Shown piece by piece: positions 35,238 through 43,643 of a DNA stretch of 64,000 bases (position 1 is its first letter; each line of letters begins with the position of its first letter). The notes under the pieces are model-generated. The model was given only the letters and a program-made list of their open reading frames with translations. It had not been told where the DNA came from and ran no database searches. A program made the position numbers and the translations under genes. The stretch covers positions 186,001 through 250,000 of the forward strand of contig CAJJZS010000003.1 in NCBI GenBank assembly GCA_905197685.1, read 5' to 3'. The DNA is from an uncultured Oscillospiraceae bacterium. GTDB lineage: Bacteria > Bacillota > Clostridia > Oscillospirales > Ruminococcaceae.

Positions 35238-35745
35238 AATGGTGGTAAAAATTGAATCAGTTTAAGACACTTTCACTTCCTTTAGTGAAAATAAAATCCT
35301 ATGAAATTTGTGCAGTAAGGAGCCGTGAAAAAGGTCGCATAGCTTGACCTGTGAAACCGAAAGGCATCATGACATTTGGAAGCCCTGTTGGCAAGGAGAT
35401 TCCAAAGGGGAACAGCGTTCTCCTTTGTCTGGGGTGTTCAGAGGGGATAGCGTTCCCCTTTGACCGGAAGAATCCAAAGAAACCGGCGGTTTCGTGGCAC
35501 ACGATTTTCCGTAGGAAAGTCTAGTGTGTTATACCTTTGTGGAGCAGATGGCAGCCGGAAATGTAGCACACCCCGGAAAGTGTGGCTACAGTTGCGGCGT
35601 TCTGGCGGGAAAGGTTGCCCCTTGCGGGGCAGCATAAGCGACAGAAAAAGGCTGGCAGGCGGTGCGGATATGCACTGTCTGTCAGCCGTGTCATCTGCGA
35701 AACAAAGGTATATCAAAGCCCCGTCAGCCGCTGCTTACCATCATA
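35238..35745. other. Gene-free region containing the transfer origin
   Basis: 508 bases with no convincing gene. It holds the MobV-type oriT (35498-35534) and a large hairpin with arms AAAGGGGAAC (35404-35413) and GTTCCCCTTT (35452-35461). The overlapping open frames across it share no ribosome binding sites and look spurious. Confidence 0.7.
35498..35534 (+). other. oriT of the MobV/pMV158 type
   Basis: TAGTGTG (35522-35528) followed by TTATAC matches the pMV158-family nick region, where cleavage is after the last G of TAGTGTG. Upstream inverted repeats fold as CACAC (35498-35502), TTTCC (35506-35510), GTA, GGAAA (35514-35518), then GTGTG (35524-35528), the same nested arrangement known for that family. 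The cognate MobV relaxase is encoded at 40193. Confidence 0.82.
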
Positions 35746-36408
35746 TCAGAACCACCACGGCAGCTTTTCGCGCAGGCTGTCCATCGCCTTGCCCTCCACC
35801 TTCTTTGTCCGGCTCTCGCTCAGATGGAAATGGAGCGCCGCACCGATCAGCGGGTGCTCGATTCCATCGGTAAACCCATAGCGGTACAGCAAATAGGTCT
35901 GCTCTCTGGCAGTCAGCTTGTCCAGCGCCGCATACAATTCTGTTAGCTGTTCTTTTTGAATGTAGATCTGTTCCGGGGTTTTGGTGTGAGGGTCGGCTAT
36001 AGCTTCGATTCGTAGCATCCGTTCATCATCTGAGAGAACGTCATCCAGATATACCCTCTGGAAACCGGGGCCGTCTCTCTTATCCACCATCCGTTGTTCA
36101 AATTGAGCGAGGGCGGCGCGGATGCAGTCTGTCATGGCGTTGCGGATTGCCGGTGCTGCATAGGTTAGAAATTTCATGCCGCGTTCCGCATCAAACAAAG
36201 GGATCGCGTTCAGCAGGCTGATACTTCCCTCCTGCACCAAATCATCTAAATCAATTCCAATATCATTTTCATCCAGCCCCATGCTTCGGTATTGCTCCAA
36301 CGCGATTTTTCGGATGAATCCCAGATTACTTTCCAGCAGAATGTCACGGGCAGCCGTATCCCCTGCTTGCGCCAGCCTGCACAGCTGCTCATTGCTCCGG
36401 GTCGGCAT
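35746..36408 (-). CDS. Sigma-70 family RNA polymerase sigma factor
   Basis: 220 residues with region 2 (NLGFIRKIALEQY...DLVQEGSISLLNAIPLFD, then GMKFLTYAAPAIRNAM), a linker, and region 4 (LTAREQTYLLYRYGF...HLSESRTKKVEGKAM). It resembles compact SigE/SigK-like or element-borne sigma factors. It overlaps the upstream XRE gene by 20 bases, so the two are translationally coupled. It probably directs transcription of element genes. Target promoters were not identified. Confidence 0.88.
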   Translation of the reverse strand: MPTRSNEQLCRLAQAGDTAARDILLESNLGFIRKIALEQYRSMGLDENDIGIDLDDLVQEGSISLLNAIPLFDAERGMKFLTYAAPAIRNAMTDCIRAALAQFEQRMVDKRDGPGFQRVYLDDVLSDDERMLRIEAIADPHTKTPEQIYIQKEQLTELYAALDKLTAREQTYLLYRYGFTDGIEHPLIGAALHFHLSESRTKKVEGKAMDSLREKLPWWF

Positions 36409-37228
36409 TTTGCTTCTCCTGCGCGTGGTCTAAGGTGGATTGGAGAAAATCCGTCAGCGCCTGACCAAACTTGTCCAACGCTTCCTTTTGCACGCCGTCC
36501 ATTCCTGCCGCGCTCTGGGTGACGGCGGCGGAAATCATTTCCGGCGTGATGGTCGGTGCCTGGACATCCTGGCCTTTTGTCAACTCGGAGAACATCTGCT
36601 GGGTGATGTCCTTGGTCAAAGACTGCGCCACTGTGAAATCGTTGCCGATCTCTTTCTTCACTTCCCGCAGCGCCGCCATAAATGTGTTCTGTATCATCGT
36701 CAGGTCGGCCTGATATACAGGGACTTTCTGTCTGTTGACAGCTCTGGCCGCCTGCACAGCGGCATCCGTTTTCACATTCCGGCGCAGCATGGCGCTGAGG
36801 GTGGCAAGCATCTGATTCTGTCCGGCAAAACCGGCGGCCAGCGTATCGTCAAAATATTGCTCGATCATGTAGGTGACTTCTGCAAAGCGAGGGCTTTCCA
36901 GCAGACGGTTGACGATCTCCGCATTGGCTTTTCCTGTGTACAAATTCCGCGCTGCCTGTACCGACAGGCCCAGTTCTTCAATATCGAAGTTTGTCCGGTC
37001 AGGCGTGTTGACTTCCCCCAGCAGGAAATCTGTGGAGACTTCAAACACTTTCGCAATGCGGAGCAAATGTTCTGTGCTGATCTTATCGGTCTTGCCGCTG
37101 ACAAACCGGCTGATGGCGCTCTCGGTGCTGCCGATGCGGGTCGCCAGCTGTGCCTGGGTAATTTTATGTTCCTTCATAAGCTCCTGCATCCGCTGCCGGA
37201 TATTTCCGGGCAGATAGGCTCCCTCCAT
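36389..37228 (-). CDS. XRE family transcriptional regulator
   Basis: 279 residues: a Cro/cI helix-turn-helix (residues about 8-65: MQELMKEHKITQAQLATRIG, then STESAISRFVSGKTD) followed by a long helical C-terminal region with no recognised motif. The ATG at 37228 has GAGGTG 6-7 bases upstream, and a GTG at 37237 is possible. It is first in an operon with the sigma factor, divergent from the replication genes, so it likely controls the switch between quiescent and replicating states. Confidence 0.85.
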   Translation of the reverse strand: MEGAYLPGNIRQRMQELMKEHKITQAQLATRIGSTESAISRFVSGKTDKISTEHLLRIAKVFEVSTDFLLGEVNTPDRTNFDIEELGLSVQAARNLYTGKANAEIVNRLLESPRFAEVTYMIEQYFDDTLAAGFAGQNQMLATLSAMLRRNVKTDAAVQAARAVNRQKVPVYQADLTMIQNTFMAALREVKKEIGNDFTVAQSLTKDITQQMFSELTKGQDVQAPTITPEMISAAVTQSAAGMDGVQKEALDKFGQALTDFLQSTLDHAQEKQNADPEQ

Positions 37229-37461
37229 GTGACGCACCTCTTTTCTGAAAACTTTCTTTATCCATTATACCTTATAAAACCAGCGCGGGCAAATGCTTTC
37301 CGCTGGCTTCGCCGCTCAGAGGTCTTGCATTTTTGCAAGATTTCAGAGCGGCATTTTTTCGTTTCTTGCACTTTTAGCGGATTTTTCGGTCTATAGGCTT
37401 TTTCCCCGTATATTCAGGCAGACGGGCAGATACCGTCAATAAATTATGGAGGGCAAAGCCT

Positions 37462-38082
37462 ATGAATATGTTTGAAACTGTAAAATCCGCTGTCACTATG
37501 AAACAGGCCGCCGAGCACTACGGCTGCAAGGTCAACCGGGGCGATATGATCTGCTGTCCCTTCCACGACGACCGGCATCCCAGCATGAAGCTGAACAGGG
37601 ATTATTTCTATTGCTTTGGCTGCGGGGCCACCGGGGACGTGATCGACTTTGTGGCACGACTATTCGGTCTGAGCAGCTACGAGGCCGCAAAGAAGCTGGC
37701 CTATGACTTCGGCATCGACCCGGACAAGCCCCCGGCAGCGATGGCCTTGAAAAAGCCCTATCCATTGGCGCGGGCCTTCCGCAACAATGAGATGCACTGT
37801 CAGCGGGTGCTGTGCGACTACCTGCACCTGTTGGAACGCTGGAAGGTCGAGTACGCCCCACAGTTGCCGGAGGACAATCCAGATGACCGTTTTGTGGAGG
37901 CGTGCCATATGATTGAGTATGTAGATCATTTGCTGGACGTTCTCATGTTTGCGGAACTGGAGCAACGAGTGAAGGTGGTGGATATGTTGCTGAAGGACGG
38001 CACCATCGCCGCGCTGGAGCAGAGGCTCAAACGTCTGGAAAAGGAGGTGCGGCACCGTGGCGAAGAACGAGCAATCGCGTGA
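37462..38082 (+). CDS. CHC2 zinc-finger primase-like protein
   Basis: 206 residues. The zinc finger is C32-x2-H35...C51-x2-C54 (CCPFHDDRHPSMKL then YFYCFGCGATGDVIDFV), as in the N-terminal domain of DnaG-type primases. The rest is helical (region 120-200) and there is no TOPRIM domain, so it is a primase DNA-binding module rather than a full primase. It overlaps the SF3 helicase gene by 26 bases. Part of the element's replication module. GGAGGGC precedes the ATG. Confidence 0.9.
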   Translation: MNMFETVKSAVTMKQAAEHYGCKVNRGDMICCPFHDDRHPSMKLNRDYFYCFGCGATGDVIDFVARLFGLSSYEAAKKLAYDFGIDPDKPPAAMALKKPYPLARAFRNNEMHCQRVLCDYLHLLERWKVEYAPQLPEDNPDDRFVEACHMIEYVDHLLDVLMFAELEQRVKVVDMLLKDGTIAALEQRLKRLEKEVRHRGEERAIA

Positions 38083-39430
38083 GGTCAACCAGCCAGTCTG
38101 GTTTGACGGCAAGAGTATCAATGAAGCCCTGTTTTGTGATGATTTTCTGAGCAGACACAAAATCATCTACACAAACGAGGCTTTTTTCACGCCCGATGGC
38201 CGTGTGACCAATGATCTGCCCCTACGCAGCGAAATTTTTGACGAGCTACGCTGCTGTGCGGTGAGCAACATCCCCCGCAAAATCAGCAATATTGTAGAAC
38301 TGATAAAACTGGCGGCGCTGGTGGAGGACTTCCCACCGCAGGCTGACCGTATCCATCTGGCAAACGGCACGTTGTTTCTGAATGGCACCTTTACAGAGGG
38401 GAAACCGGAGATCGTGCGCTGTCGTTTGCCGGTGGCCTACAATCCCAACGCCCCCACACCGGCCAGCTGGCTGGCTTTTCTGGATGGGCTGCTTTACCCG
38501 GAGGACATTCCCACCTTGCAGGAGTTCGTCGGGTATTGTCTGATCCCCAGCAACAAAGGCCAGCGGATGATGGTCATTAAGGGGAATGGCGGCGAGGGCA
38601 AGAGCCAGATCGGTGCGGTGCTGTCCGCCCTGTTCGGCAGCAATATGAAGGACGGCAGCATCGGTAAAATCTCCGAGAACCGTTTTGCCCGCGCTGATCT
38701 GGAACACATTCTTCTTTGTGTGGATGACGATATGCGGATGGAAGCGTTGCGTCAGACCAACTACGTCAAATCTATTGTTACTGCACAGGGCAAGATGGAT
38801 TTGGAGCGCAAAGGCAAGCAGAGCTATCAGGGCTGGATGTGCGCCAGGCTTCTGGCGTTCAGCAACGGTGACTTGCAGGCCCTCTTTGACCGCAGCGACG
38901 GCTTTTACCGGCGGCAGCTGGTATTGACCACCAAAAAGAAGCCTGTTGACCGTGTGGATGATCCCGATCTGGCCGAGAAGATGAAAGCGGAGATCGAGGG
39001 CATCTTCCTATGGGCTTTTGTAGGATTGCAGCGGCTGGTCGCCAATAACTTCAAGTTCACCGAGAGCCAGCGCACCAGAGAGAACCGGGAGGCCGTCAAG
39101 CGTGACAACAACAATGTGTTCGATTTTCTGGAATCCGAAGGTTATATCCGGCTGAAAGCCGATGCGTCCATCAGTTCAAAGGATTGCTACGACATTTACC
39201 GGATGTGGTGCGAGGAAAACAGTCTGACTGCACTCAAACGCCGCAGTTTCAGCGATGCGCTGGTGGCAGCCTGCGGCAAGTACAATCTGGAACACTGCAA
39301 CACGATCACTAATTCGGCAGGACGCCGGGTGTGGGGATTTATGGGCATCGAGGCAGTGGCAAGGCCGCATATAAACGAGTTTACGGACGCTTCACAGTGT
39401 ACGTACGTACCGGAAGACTGGCGGGATTGA
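38057..39430 (+). CDS. Phage/plasmid primase P4-type SF3 helicase
   Basis: 457 residues. Walker A GNGGEGKS is at 176-183, then ILLCVDDDM (Walker B region) and FSNGDLQALFDRSDGFYRR (motif C and the arginine finger area), with the D5_N-like domain before it. Such proteins unwind the origin of phages, satellites and mobilizable elements. Start is GTG at 38057 with AAGGAGG upstream, inside the CHC2 gene. A repeat-rich, gene-free stretch beginning inside its 3' end could be its origin. Confidence 0.9.
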   Translation: MAKNEQSREVNQPVWFDGKSINEALFCDDFLSRHKIIYTNEAFFTPDGRVTNDLPLRSEIFDELRCCAVSNIPRKISNIVELIKLAALVEDFPPQADRIHLANGTLFLNGTFTEGKPEIVRCRLPVAYNPNAPTPASWLAFLDGLLYPEDIPTLQEFVGYCLIPSNKGQRMMVIKGNGGEGKSQIGAVLSALFGSNMKDGSIGKISENRFARADLEHILLCVDDDMRMEALRQTNYVKSIVTAQGKMDLERKGKQSYQGWMCARLLAFSNGDLQALFDRSDGFYRRQLVLTTKKKPVDRVDDPDLAEKMKAEIEGIFLWAFVGLQRLVANNFKFTESQRTRENREAVKRDNNNVFDFLESEGYIRLKADASISSKDCYDIYRMWCEENSLTALKRRSFSDALVAACGKYNLEHCNTITNSAGRRVWGFMGIEAVARPHINEFTDASQCTYVPEDWRD

Positions 39431-39636
39431 TTTCCGCTCTGGTCGCCGGTACGTATGTACGCAGCGATTAACCCTGTTACCTCATATATTGCAGGAATAT
39501 TTCATGCGATTAAAGTGGTGGACATTGTGTCCACCACCTGAACCGTGAAATTATTCGTGCTTTTGTGATGTGAAGTAGTCGTGGTCATTTTGAACCCGAC
39601 TACTTTAGCGAGATGAAGTGGGTGTGGTCATTTTGA
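39399..39636. repeat. Repeat-rich region after the replication genes (candidate replication origin)
   Basis: In order: inverted arms GTACGTACGTACCGG (39399-39413) and CCGGTACGTATGTAC (39446-39460), one mismatch; perfect 10-base arms GTGGTGGACA/TGTCCACCAC (39515-39524, 39528-39537); 9-base arms AAGTAGTCG/CGACTACTT (39573-39581, 39597-39605); and a direct repeat GTGGTCATTTTGA (39581-39593, 39624-39636). The remainder of the 541-base gap to 39971 holds no gene I can support. Confidence 0.6.
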
Positions 39637-39971
39637 CTACGGCTAAAGCGGTCAGCAAAAGAGGTGATTTTGCAGGCGTATTTTAGAGTAATCTCAAAAC
39701 GGCGAAATGTTTCTCAATTATCCGCATACAGTTCACAGAATAACGGCTCGCGGAACAGTGTACACGTTGCGCCATCTCGTACAGATACAGTCCGAACGAT
39801 GAAAAGCCCCACATTTCCGTGAAGTCGAATATTCTGCCGTTGACCAATGATACGCGGGGAAGCATTTCTATCGCAAAACAGCAACTATAATAATTTTATC
39901 ATCCCAAGAAGCCGGTACGCTATCCAGCGCATCCGGTTCTTTTTATGGGCAAGAAAATTTGGAGGATTACC

Positions 39972-40190
39972 ATGAAATCAAATATCCGAAACGAAATCAA
40001 GGCGCAGATCATCCGCGCCGGGTACACCATGCAGGAAGTCGTTGATCTTCTGCATGACGAATATGGCTGGAGCGACAGCGTATCCAATCTTTCCGGGAAA
40101 TTGCAGCGGGAGTCGCTGCGGTATCGGGAGGCTGTGGAGCTGGCCGATGTGCTGGGCTATGAACTGGTCTGGCAGAAACGGAGGGATTGA
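39972..40190 (+). CDS. Small helix-turn-helix-like protein upstream of the relaxase
   Basis: 72 residues (MKSNIRNEIKAQII, then GYTMQEVVDLLHDEYGW and ELADVLGYELVWQ). The pattern resembles a compact Cro-like fold, in which the last segment reads like the recognition of a nearby helix pair. The family is not certain. GGAGG lies 6 bases before the ATG. It ends just before the MobV start, so it is in the same operon and may act as an accessory mobilization or regulatory protein. Confidence 0.7.
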   Translation: MKSNIRNEIKAQIIRAGYTMQEVVDLLHDEYGWSDSVSNLSGKLQRESLRYREAVELADVLGYELVWQKRRD

Positions 40191-40192
40191 GC

Positions 40193-41179
40193 ATGGAAAA
40201 AGCACAGTACGCGATTATGCGATTTGCAAAGTACAAGGGGCCAGAAATAGGAAATATCGAGGCCCACAATGAGCGCACAAAGGAGAACTACGCCAGCAAT
40301 CCCGATGTGGATAGCAGCCGAAGCAAGTACAACTTCCATCTAGTCAAACCGCCCGGTAAGTACCGGGCGGAATCAGAGCGGCAAATTGCCGCTGCCGGAT
40401 GTCGTACCCGGAAAGACAGTATCCGTATGATCGAGACGTTGTTCACTGCCAGCCCGGAGTTCTTCAAGGGGAAGAAACGGGCGGAGATTCGGGTGTTTTT
40501 CGAGGAAGCCCTGCACTTTCTGGAACAGCATCAATCCAAAGAGACAATTATATCCGCTGTGGTGCATATGGACGAGAAAACGCCTCATATGCACCTTTGT
40601 TTTGTCCCTCTGACGGAAGATGGCAGGCTCAGCGCCAAAGAAATTATGGGCAACAAAAAGAAGCTGACCTGGTGGCAGGATGAGTTTTGGAAACACATGG
40701 TCAAGAAGTTCCCAGATTTGGAGCGCGGCGAAAGCGCCAGTCTGACCGGACGCGACCACATCCCGCCCCGTGTGTTCAAGGAGATGACCAGACTGACCAA
40801 ACAGAAGGACAAACTGGGGCAGCTGCTCACTGGCATTACTCCATTTAATGCAAAAAGCCGGGCGGAGGAAATTTGCAAAATTTTGGACACCTATATTCCC
40901 AGCGTGGAGAAGATGGACACGCTGCTGCGGAAATATGGCGTAGCCTTCACGAAAACAGCATCCGAAAACAAAAAGCTGAAAACGAAAAATGCTGAACTGG
41001 AAGAATCTCTCGCATCGGCGCAGAAGGTCAGCACCCTAAAGCAGATCGAAGACCTCAAGCTGCGGCGCGATTATGACAGTGCTGTGGCGATTTTAGAGCA
41101 GATACCGGCAGAAGTATTGAACATCTATGCGCAGAGCAGCTATAGAGGAAAGGAGCGGCCTATTGAGCAAAGTTTATGA
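40193..41179 (+). CDS. mobV: MobV family relaxase (Pre/Mob)
   Basis: 328 residues. Motif I HNERTKENYASNPDVD begins at H25, and the metal-binding HxDxxxPHxH is at H125-H134 (HMDEKTPHMH). A long coiled coil follows (about 250-290). MobV relaxases nick at TAGTGTG/TTA-type origins, covalently bind the DNA and lead its transfer through a helper's pore. Such an origin is found at 35498-35534, 4.7 kb away. The ATG at 40193 follows GAGGG. Confidence 0.93.
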   Translation: MEKAQYAIMRFAKYKGPEIGNIEAHNERTKENYASNPDVDSSRSKYNFHLVKPPGKYRAESERQIAAAGCRTRKDSIRMIETLFTASPEFFKGKKRAEIRVFFEEALHFLEQHQSKETIISAVVHMDEKTPHMHLCFVPLTEDGRLSAKEIMGNKKKLTWWQDEFWKHMVKKFPDLERGESASLTGRDHIPPRVFKEMTRLTKQKDKLGQLLTGITPFNAKSRAEEICKILDTYIPSVEKMDTLLRKYGVAFTKTASENKKLKTKNAELEESLASAQKVSTLKQIEDLKLRRDYDSAVAILEQIPAEVLNIYAQSSYRGKERPIEQSL

Positions 41180-41360
41180 TGATCCGAAATATAATGCGGC
41201 ATTTGACCGCTGTGTTGATGTGATGGCGCGGCTGTTGCAGAAGTACGGGCCGCAGCTGTTGGGGCAGATGCAGGAGACTGCGAAGGATGACTGCACACAG
41301 TCTGCGGTATCAGGAAAACAACCCGTTCCTGTGTATCAGAAATTTGACAAAGCCGCTTGA
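41163..41360 (+). CDS. Small hypothetical protein following the relaxase
   Basis: 65 residues from a TTG at 41163 with AAAGGAG about 8 bases upstream, overlapping the relaxase end by 17 bases. Acidic and helical (DPKYNAAFDRCVDVMARLLQ, then KYGPQLLGQM), with no known motif. Translation coupling to the relaxase suggests a mobilization-related accessory. Confidence 0.65.
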   Translation: MSKVYDDPKYNAAFDRCVDVMARLLQKYGPQLLGQMQETAKDDCTQSAVSGKQPVPVYQKFDKAA

Positions 41361-41374
41361 TAAAAACTGAATTT

Positions 41375-41423
41375 ACACGTTGCGTATTTATTTAGCGTAT
41401 GCTATAATAAGTACGCAACGTGT
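41375..41423 (+). promoter_or_regulatory. Promoter embedded in a 12-bp perfect inverted repeat (recombinase operon)
   Basis: ACACGTTGCGTA (41375-41386) and TACGCAACGTGT (41412-41423) are exact inverted copies. Between and within them lie TTGCGT (41380-41385), 17 bp, TATAAT (41403-41408). A repressor bound to the two arms would loop or cover the promoter. Confidence 0.78.
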
Positions 41424-41448
41424 ATTTTTGCTTTATGGGGTAAGTGAA

Positions 41449-41694
41449 ATGGACTGCAAAACCAAAATAAAAGAACTGCGGGAAAGCACCGGCATGAACC
41501 GCAAGGAATTTTGTAAATATTTTCAGATTCCCTATCGGACTGTGACAGAGTGGGAACTGGATAACCGCCATGCGCCGGAATATGTGCTCCGTTTGTTGGA
41601 GTACTACATTCAGAATGAAGGTCTGGCGAAGAAGAAAGTAACGGATGAATGTTCAGAGATGGAAGAAAGGGTCGGCCTACATGAAGAGAACTAA
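41449..41694 (+). CDS. Helix-turn-helix regulator upstream of the serine recombinase
   Basis: 81 residues with a Cro-like helix-turn-helix (KIKELRESTGMNRKEFCKYF, then QIPYRTVTEWELDNRHAP). Its own promoter is flanked by a perfect 12-bp inverted repeat, so autoregulation is likely. Its end overlaps the serine recombinase start by 14 bases, tying integration/excision to the regulator. The ATG at 41449 was chosen over the longer frame, which would start inside the promoter. Confidence 0.82.
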   Translation: MDCKTKIKELRESTGMNRKEFCKYFQIPYRTVTEWELDNRHAPEYVLRLLEYYIQNEGLAKKKVTDECSEMEERVGLHEEN

Positions 41695-43354
41695 AACAAA
41701 ATGCTATCTCTATACACGGGTATCTACTTCCATGCAGGTGGACGGATACAGTCTGGATGCTCAGCGAGATAAACTGCGGAAATATGCTGAATACGAAGAT
41801 ATGGTAGTGGCTGGTGAGTATTCTGACGAAGGCTTTTCCGGCAAGAATATTCAGGGCAGACATGAATTTCAGCGGATGCTGCAAGACATTCAGGACTGCA
41901 AAGACGGCGTGGAATATGTGCTGGTGTTCAAGCTGTCCCGGTTCGGCAGAAATGCTGCTGATGTGCTGAACTCTTTGCAACTGATGCAGGATTTCGGTGT
42001 CAATCTGATTTGCGTGGAAGATGGCATTGACAGTTCAAAAGATTCCGGCAAGCTGATGATTTCTGTCCTTTCTGCGGTGGCAGAGATAGAGCGTGAGAAT
42101 ATTCGGACGCAGACGATGGCCGGACGGGAGCAGAAAGCTCGTGAAGGAAAATGGAACGGCGGATTTGCCCCTTATGGATACCGTCTTGAAAACGGGCAGC
42201 TGCTGATTGCTGAGGATGAAGTGGACGTGATCCGAACCATTTTTGACCGCTATATTCACACCAACGATGGTGTCAGCGGCGTGGCGAAATATCTGAACCG
42301 GCAGGGCTTTGTGAAGAAGCTGCGGCAGAACGGTACCATTCCCGGTTTTTCCGCCAGCTTTGTGAAAAGTATCATTGATAATCCGGTATATATGGGAAAA
42401 ATCGCCTATGGCAGACGCCGGACAGAGAAGAAGATCGGCACCCGGAATGAGATGCACGTAGTTGAGCAATCGGAGTTCCCCGTGTATGAGGGGAAGCATG
42501 AGGCTATTATTTCAGAAGAAGATTGGAACCTCGCGCAGGAGAAACGGAAAGTCAATGCTTACCGGCGTGAGAAAGTAAATGACCCTACCCACGCACATAT
42601 CCTGTCCGGTATTCTGAAATGCCCCTGCTGCGGCAAAAGCCTGTACGGGAATATTGCGAAAGCCCACAGCAAGGACAAAAAGACCCGCTATTACTATTAC
42701 TGCAAGAACACAGTTACACCGACTGGTCATGAGTGTACTTTCCGGCTGAATATTGAGCAGCCAGAGATGAACCGCATGGTAGCGTCAATTATCTCTGCTA
42801 TGGTTAGTGATCCGCGTTTTGCGGATGCAATCAAGGCAAAAATCGGCTCCGCTGTTGATACGAACGACTTAGAGAAGCAGCTGGAAGCATTGCAGGCGCA
42901 GCTTCGGCAGACGTTGGGCACAAAGGCCCGCCTGGAACGGCAGATGGACGGTTTGGATGTGAATGACCCGTATTATGACCGGAAAATTTCGGATTTACAG
43001 CGCCGCTATGATGAGCAGTATGGTAAAATAGATGAGATTGAAGTTCAGATTGACGATGTGCAAAGCCAAATACGGAGCATCCGGCAGGAGAAGATTTCGG
43101 GCGACAATATCTATCGCCTGCTGCTGGCATTCGATCAGGTCTATGAAGCCGCCTCCGAGGTGGAACGGAAGGAGTTCATGCGGGCGTTTATTGAGCGGAT
43201 CGAGTTATTCCCGGAAAAACAGCCGGATGGCAACTGGATCAGGAAGATTATCTTCAACTTCCCCGTTCCTGTCAATGGTGCAGAAGTGAAAGAATTGCCC
43301 TTGGAAAATGAAACAATGGTCGAGACGGTATGTTTGTTGTCCAAACTCAACTAA
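41681..43354 (+). CDS. Large serine recombinase (integrase of the rlmD element)
   Basis: 557 residues. The resolvase-type catalytic domain has Ser15 (YTRVSTSMQVDGYSLDAQRD) and VFKLSRFGRN. The recombinase domain follows (GFAPYGYRLENG), then a zinc ribbon (CPCCGKSLYGN...CTF), and a coiled coil near 400-480. It integrates and excises the element. The last 11 residues VETVCLLSKLN are read from host rlmD sequence across attR. In the circular form the gene would instead read into the 99-residue tail now fused to RlmD. Start ATG 41681 with GAAAGG 10 bases upstream. Confidence 0.93.
   Translation: MKRTKTKCYLYTRVSTSMQVDGYSLDAQRDKLRKYAEYEDMVVAGEYSDEGFSGKNIQGRHEFQRMLQDIQDCKDGVEYVLVFKLSRFGRNAADVLNSLQLMQDFGVNLICVEDGIDSSKDSGKLMISVLSAVAEIERENIRTQTMAGREQKAREGKWNGGFAPYGYRLENGQLLIAEDEVDVIRTIFDRYIHTNDGVSGVAKYLNRQGFVKKLRQNGTIPGFSASFVKSIIDNPVYMGKIAYGRRRTEKKIGTRNEMHVVEQSEFPVYEGKHEAIISEEDWNLAQEKRKVNAYRREKVNDPTHAHILSGILKCPCCGKSLYGNIAKAHSKDKKTRYYYYCKNTVTPTGHECTFRLNIEQPEMNRMVASIISAMVSDPRFADAIKAKIGSAVDTNDLEKQLEALQAQLRQTLGTKARLERQMDGLDVNDPYYDRKISDLQRRYDEQYGKIDEIEVQIDDVQSQIRSIRQEKISGDNIYRLLLAFDQVYEAASEVERKEFMRAFIERIELFPEKQPDGNWIRKIIFNFPVPVNGAEVKELPLENETMVETVCLLSKLN
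43322..43329 (+). other. attR core (within the serine recombinase gene)
   Basis: GAGACGGT, identical to 30661-30668. The bases after it encode CLLSKLN and a stop, the natural end expected for RlmD. Confidence 0.78.
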
Positions 43355-43603
43355 AGTCTAAGATGAGTAAAATAAACTTGACCTATGCGGAGAGCAAAGT
43401 TGCCTGTCAGGAGAAGGAAAGAGTCTGTGCTGAAAAATAGTCTGGAAATATTATATTTTCCAAATGAAACGCAAATGTAAAACCGGTGTAGGAGAGAACA
43501 GTAATATCTTCCAAAAAGAAAATTAAAAGGTATCGTAATACCCACAGGAAAAAAAGAAATTGATGGGAAAGGAACCTTTTCATAGGTTTATCTTAGGGGT
43601 TTA

Positions 43604-43612
43604 TGGTATAAT
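43604..43612 (+). promoter_or_regulatory. Extended -10 promoter of the two-component genes
   Basis: TGG followed by consensus TATAAT (43607-43612) and no good -35. Two GGTTTAT repeats (43585-43591, 43598-43604) lie just upstream and could be regulator half-sites. Confidence 0.55.
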
Positions 43613-43643
43613 AGATAAAACAATTCACAAGGAAGGTGTAACT

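Larger units (their letters stand above)
30661..43329 (+). mobile_element. Integrative mobilizable element in the 3' end of rlmD, with metal-resistance cargo
   Basis: The 12.66-kb span is bounded by GAGACGGT at 30661-30668 and 43322-43329. It contains metal-resistance genes, a sigma/XRE pair, primase and helicase, oriT, a MobV relaxase, and at the right end a large serine recombinase reading into the right junction. The recombinase's last residues (VETVCLLSKLN) match the expected native C-terminus of RlmD, and rlmD instead carries a foreign tail, which fixes the boundaries. It has mobilization but no conjugation-pore genes, so it depends on a helper. Confidence 0.9.

Noticed and set aside
35299..35946. 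Several overlapping small open frames around the oriT
   Set aside because: None has a ribosome binding site or recognised motif, and they overlap the oriT hairpins and the sigma factor gene.
36440..37396. 318-aa plus-strand frame opposite the XRE gene
   Set aside because: The minus-strand XRE product has a clear helix-turn-helix and coupled sigma gene. The plus-strand frame has no start signals or motifs.
43355..43643. Remnant of a second gene end after the serine recombinase
   Set aside because: Short frames only. The sequence is best explained as the original intergenic region between rlmD and the response regulator.
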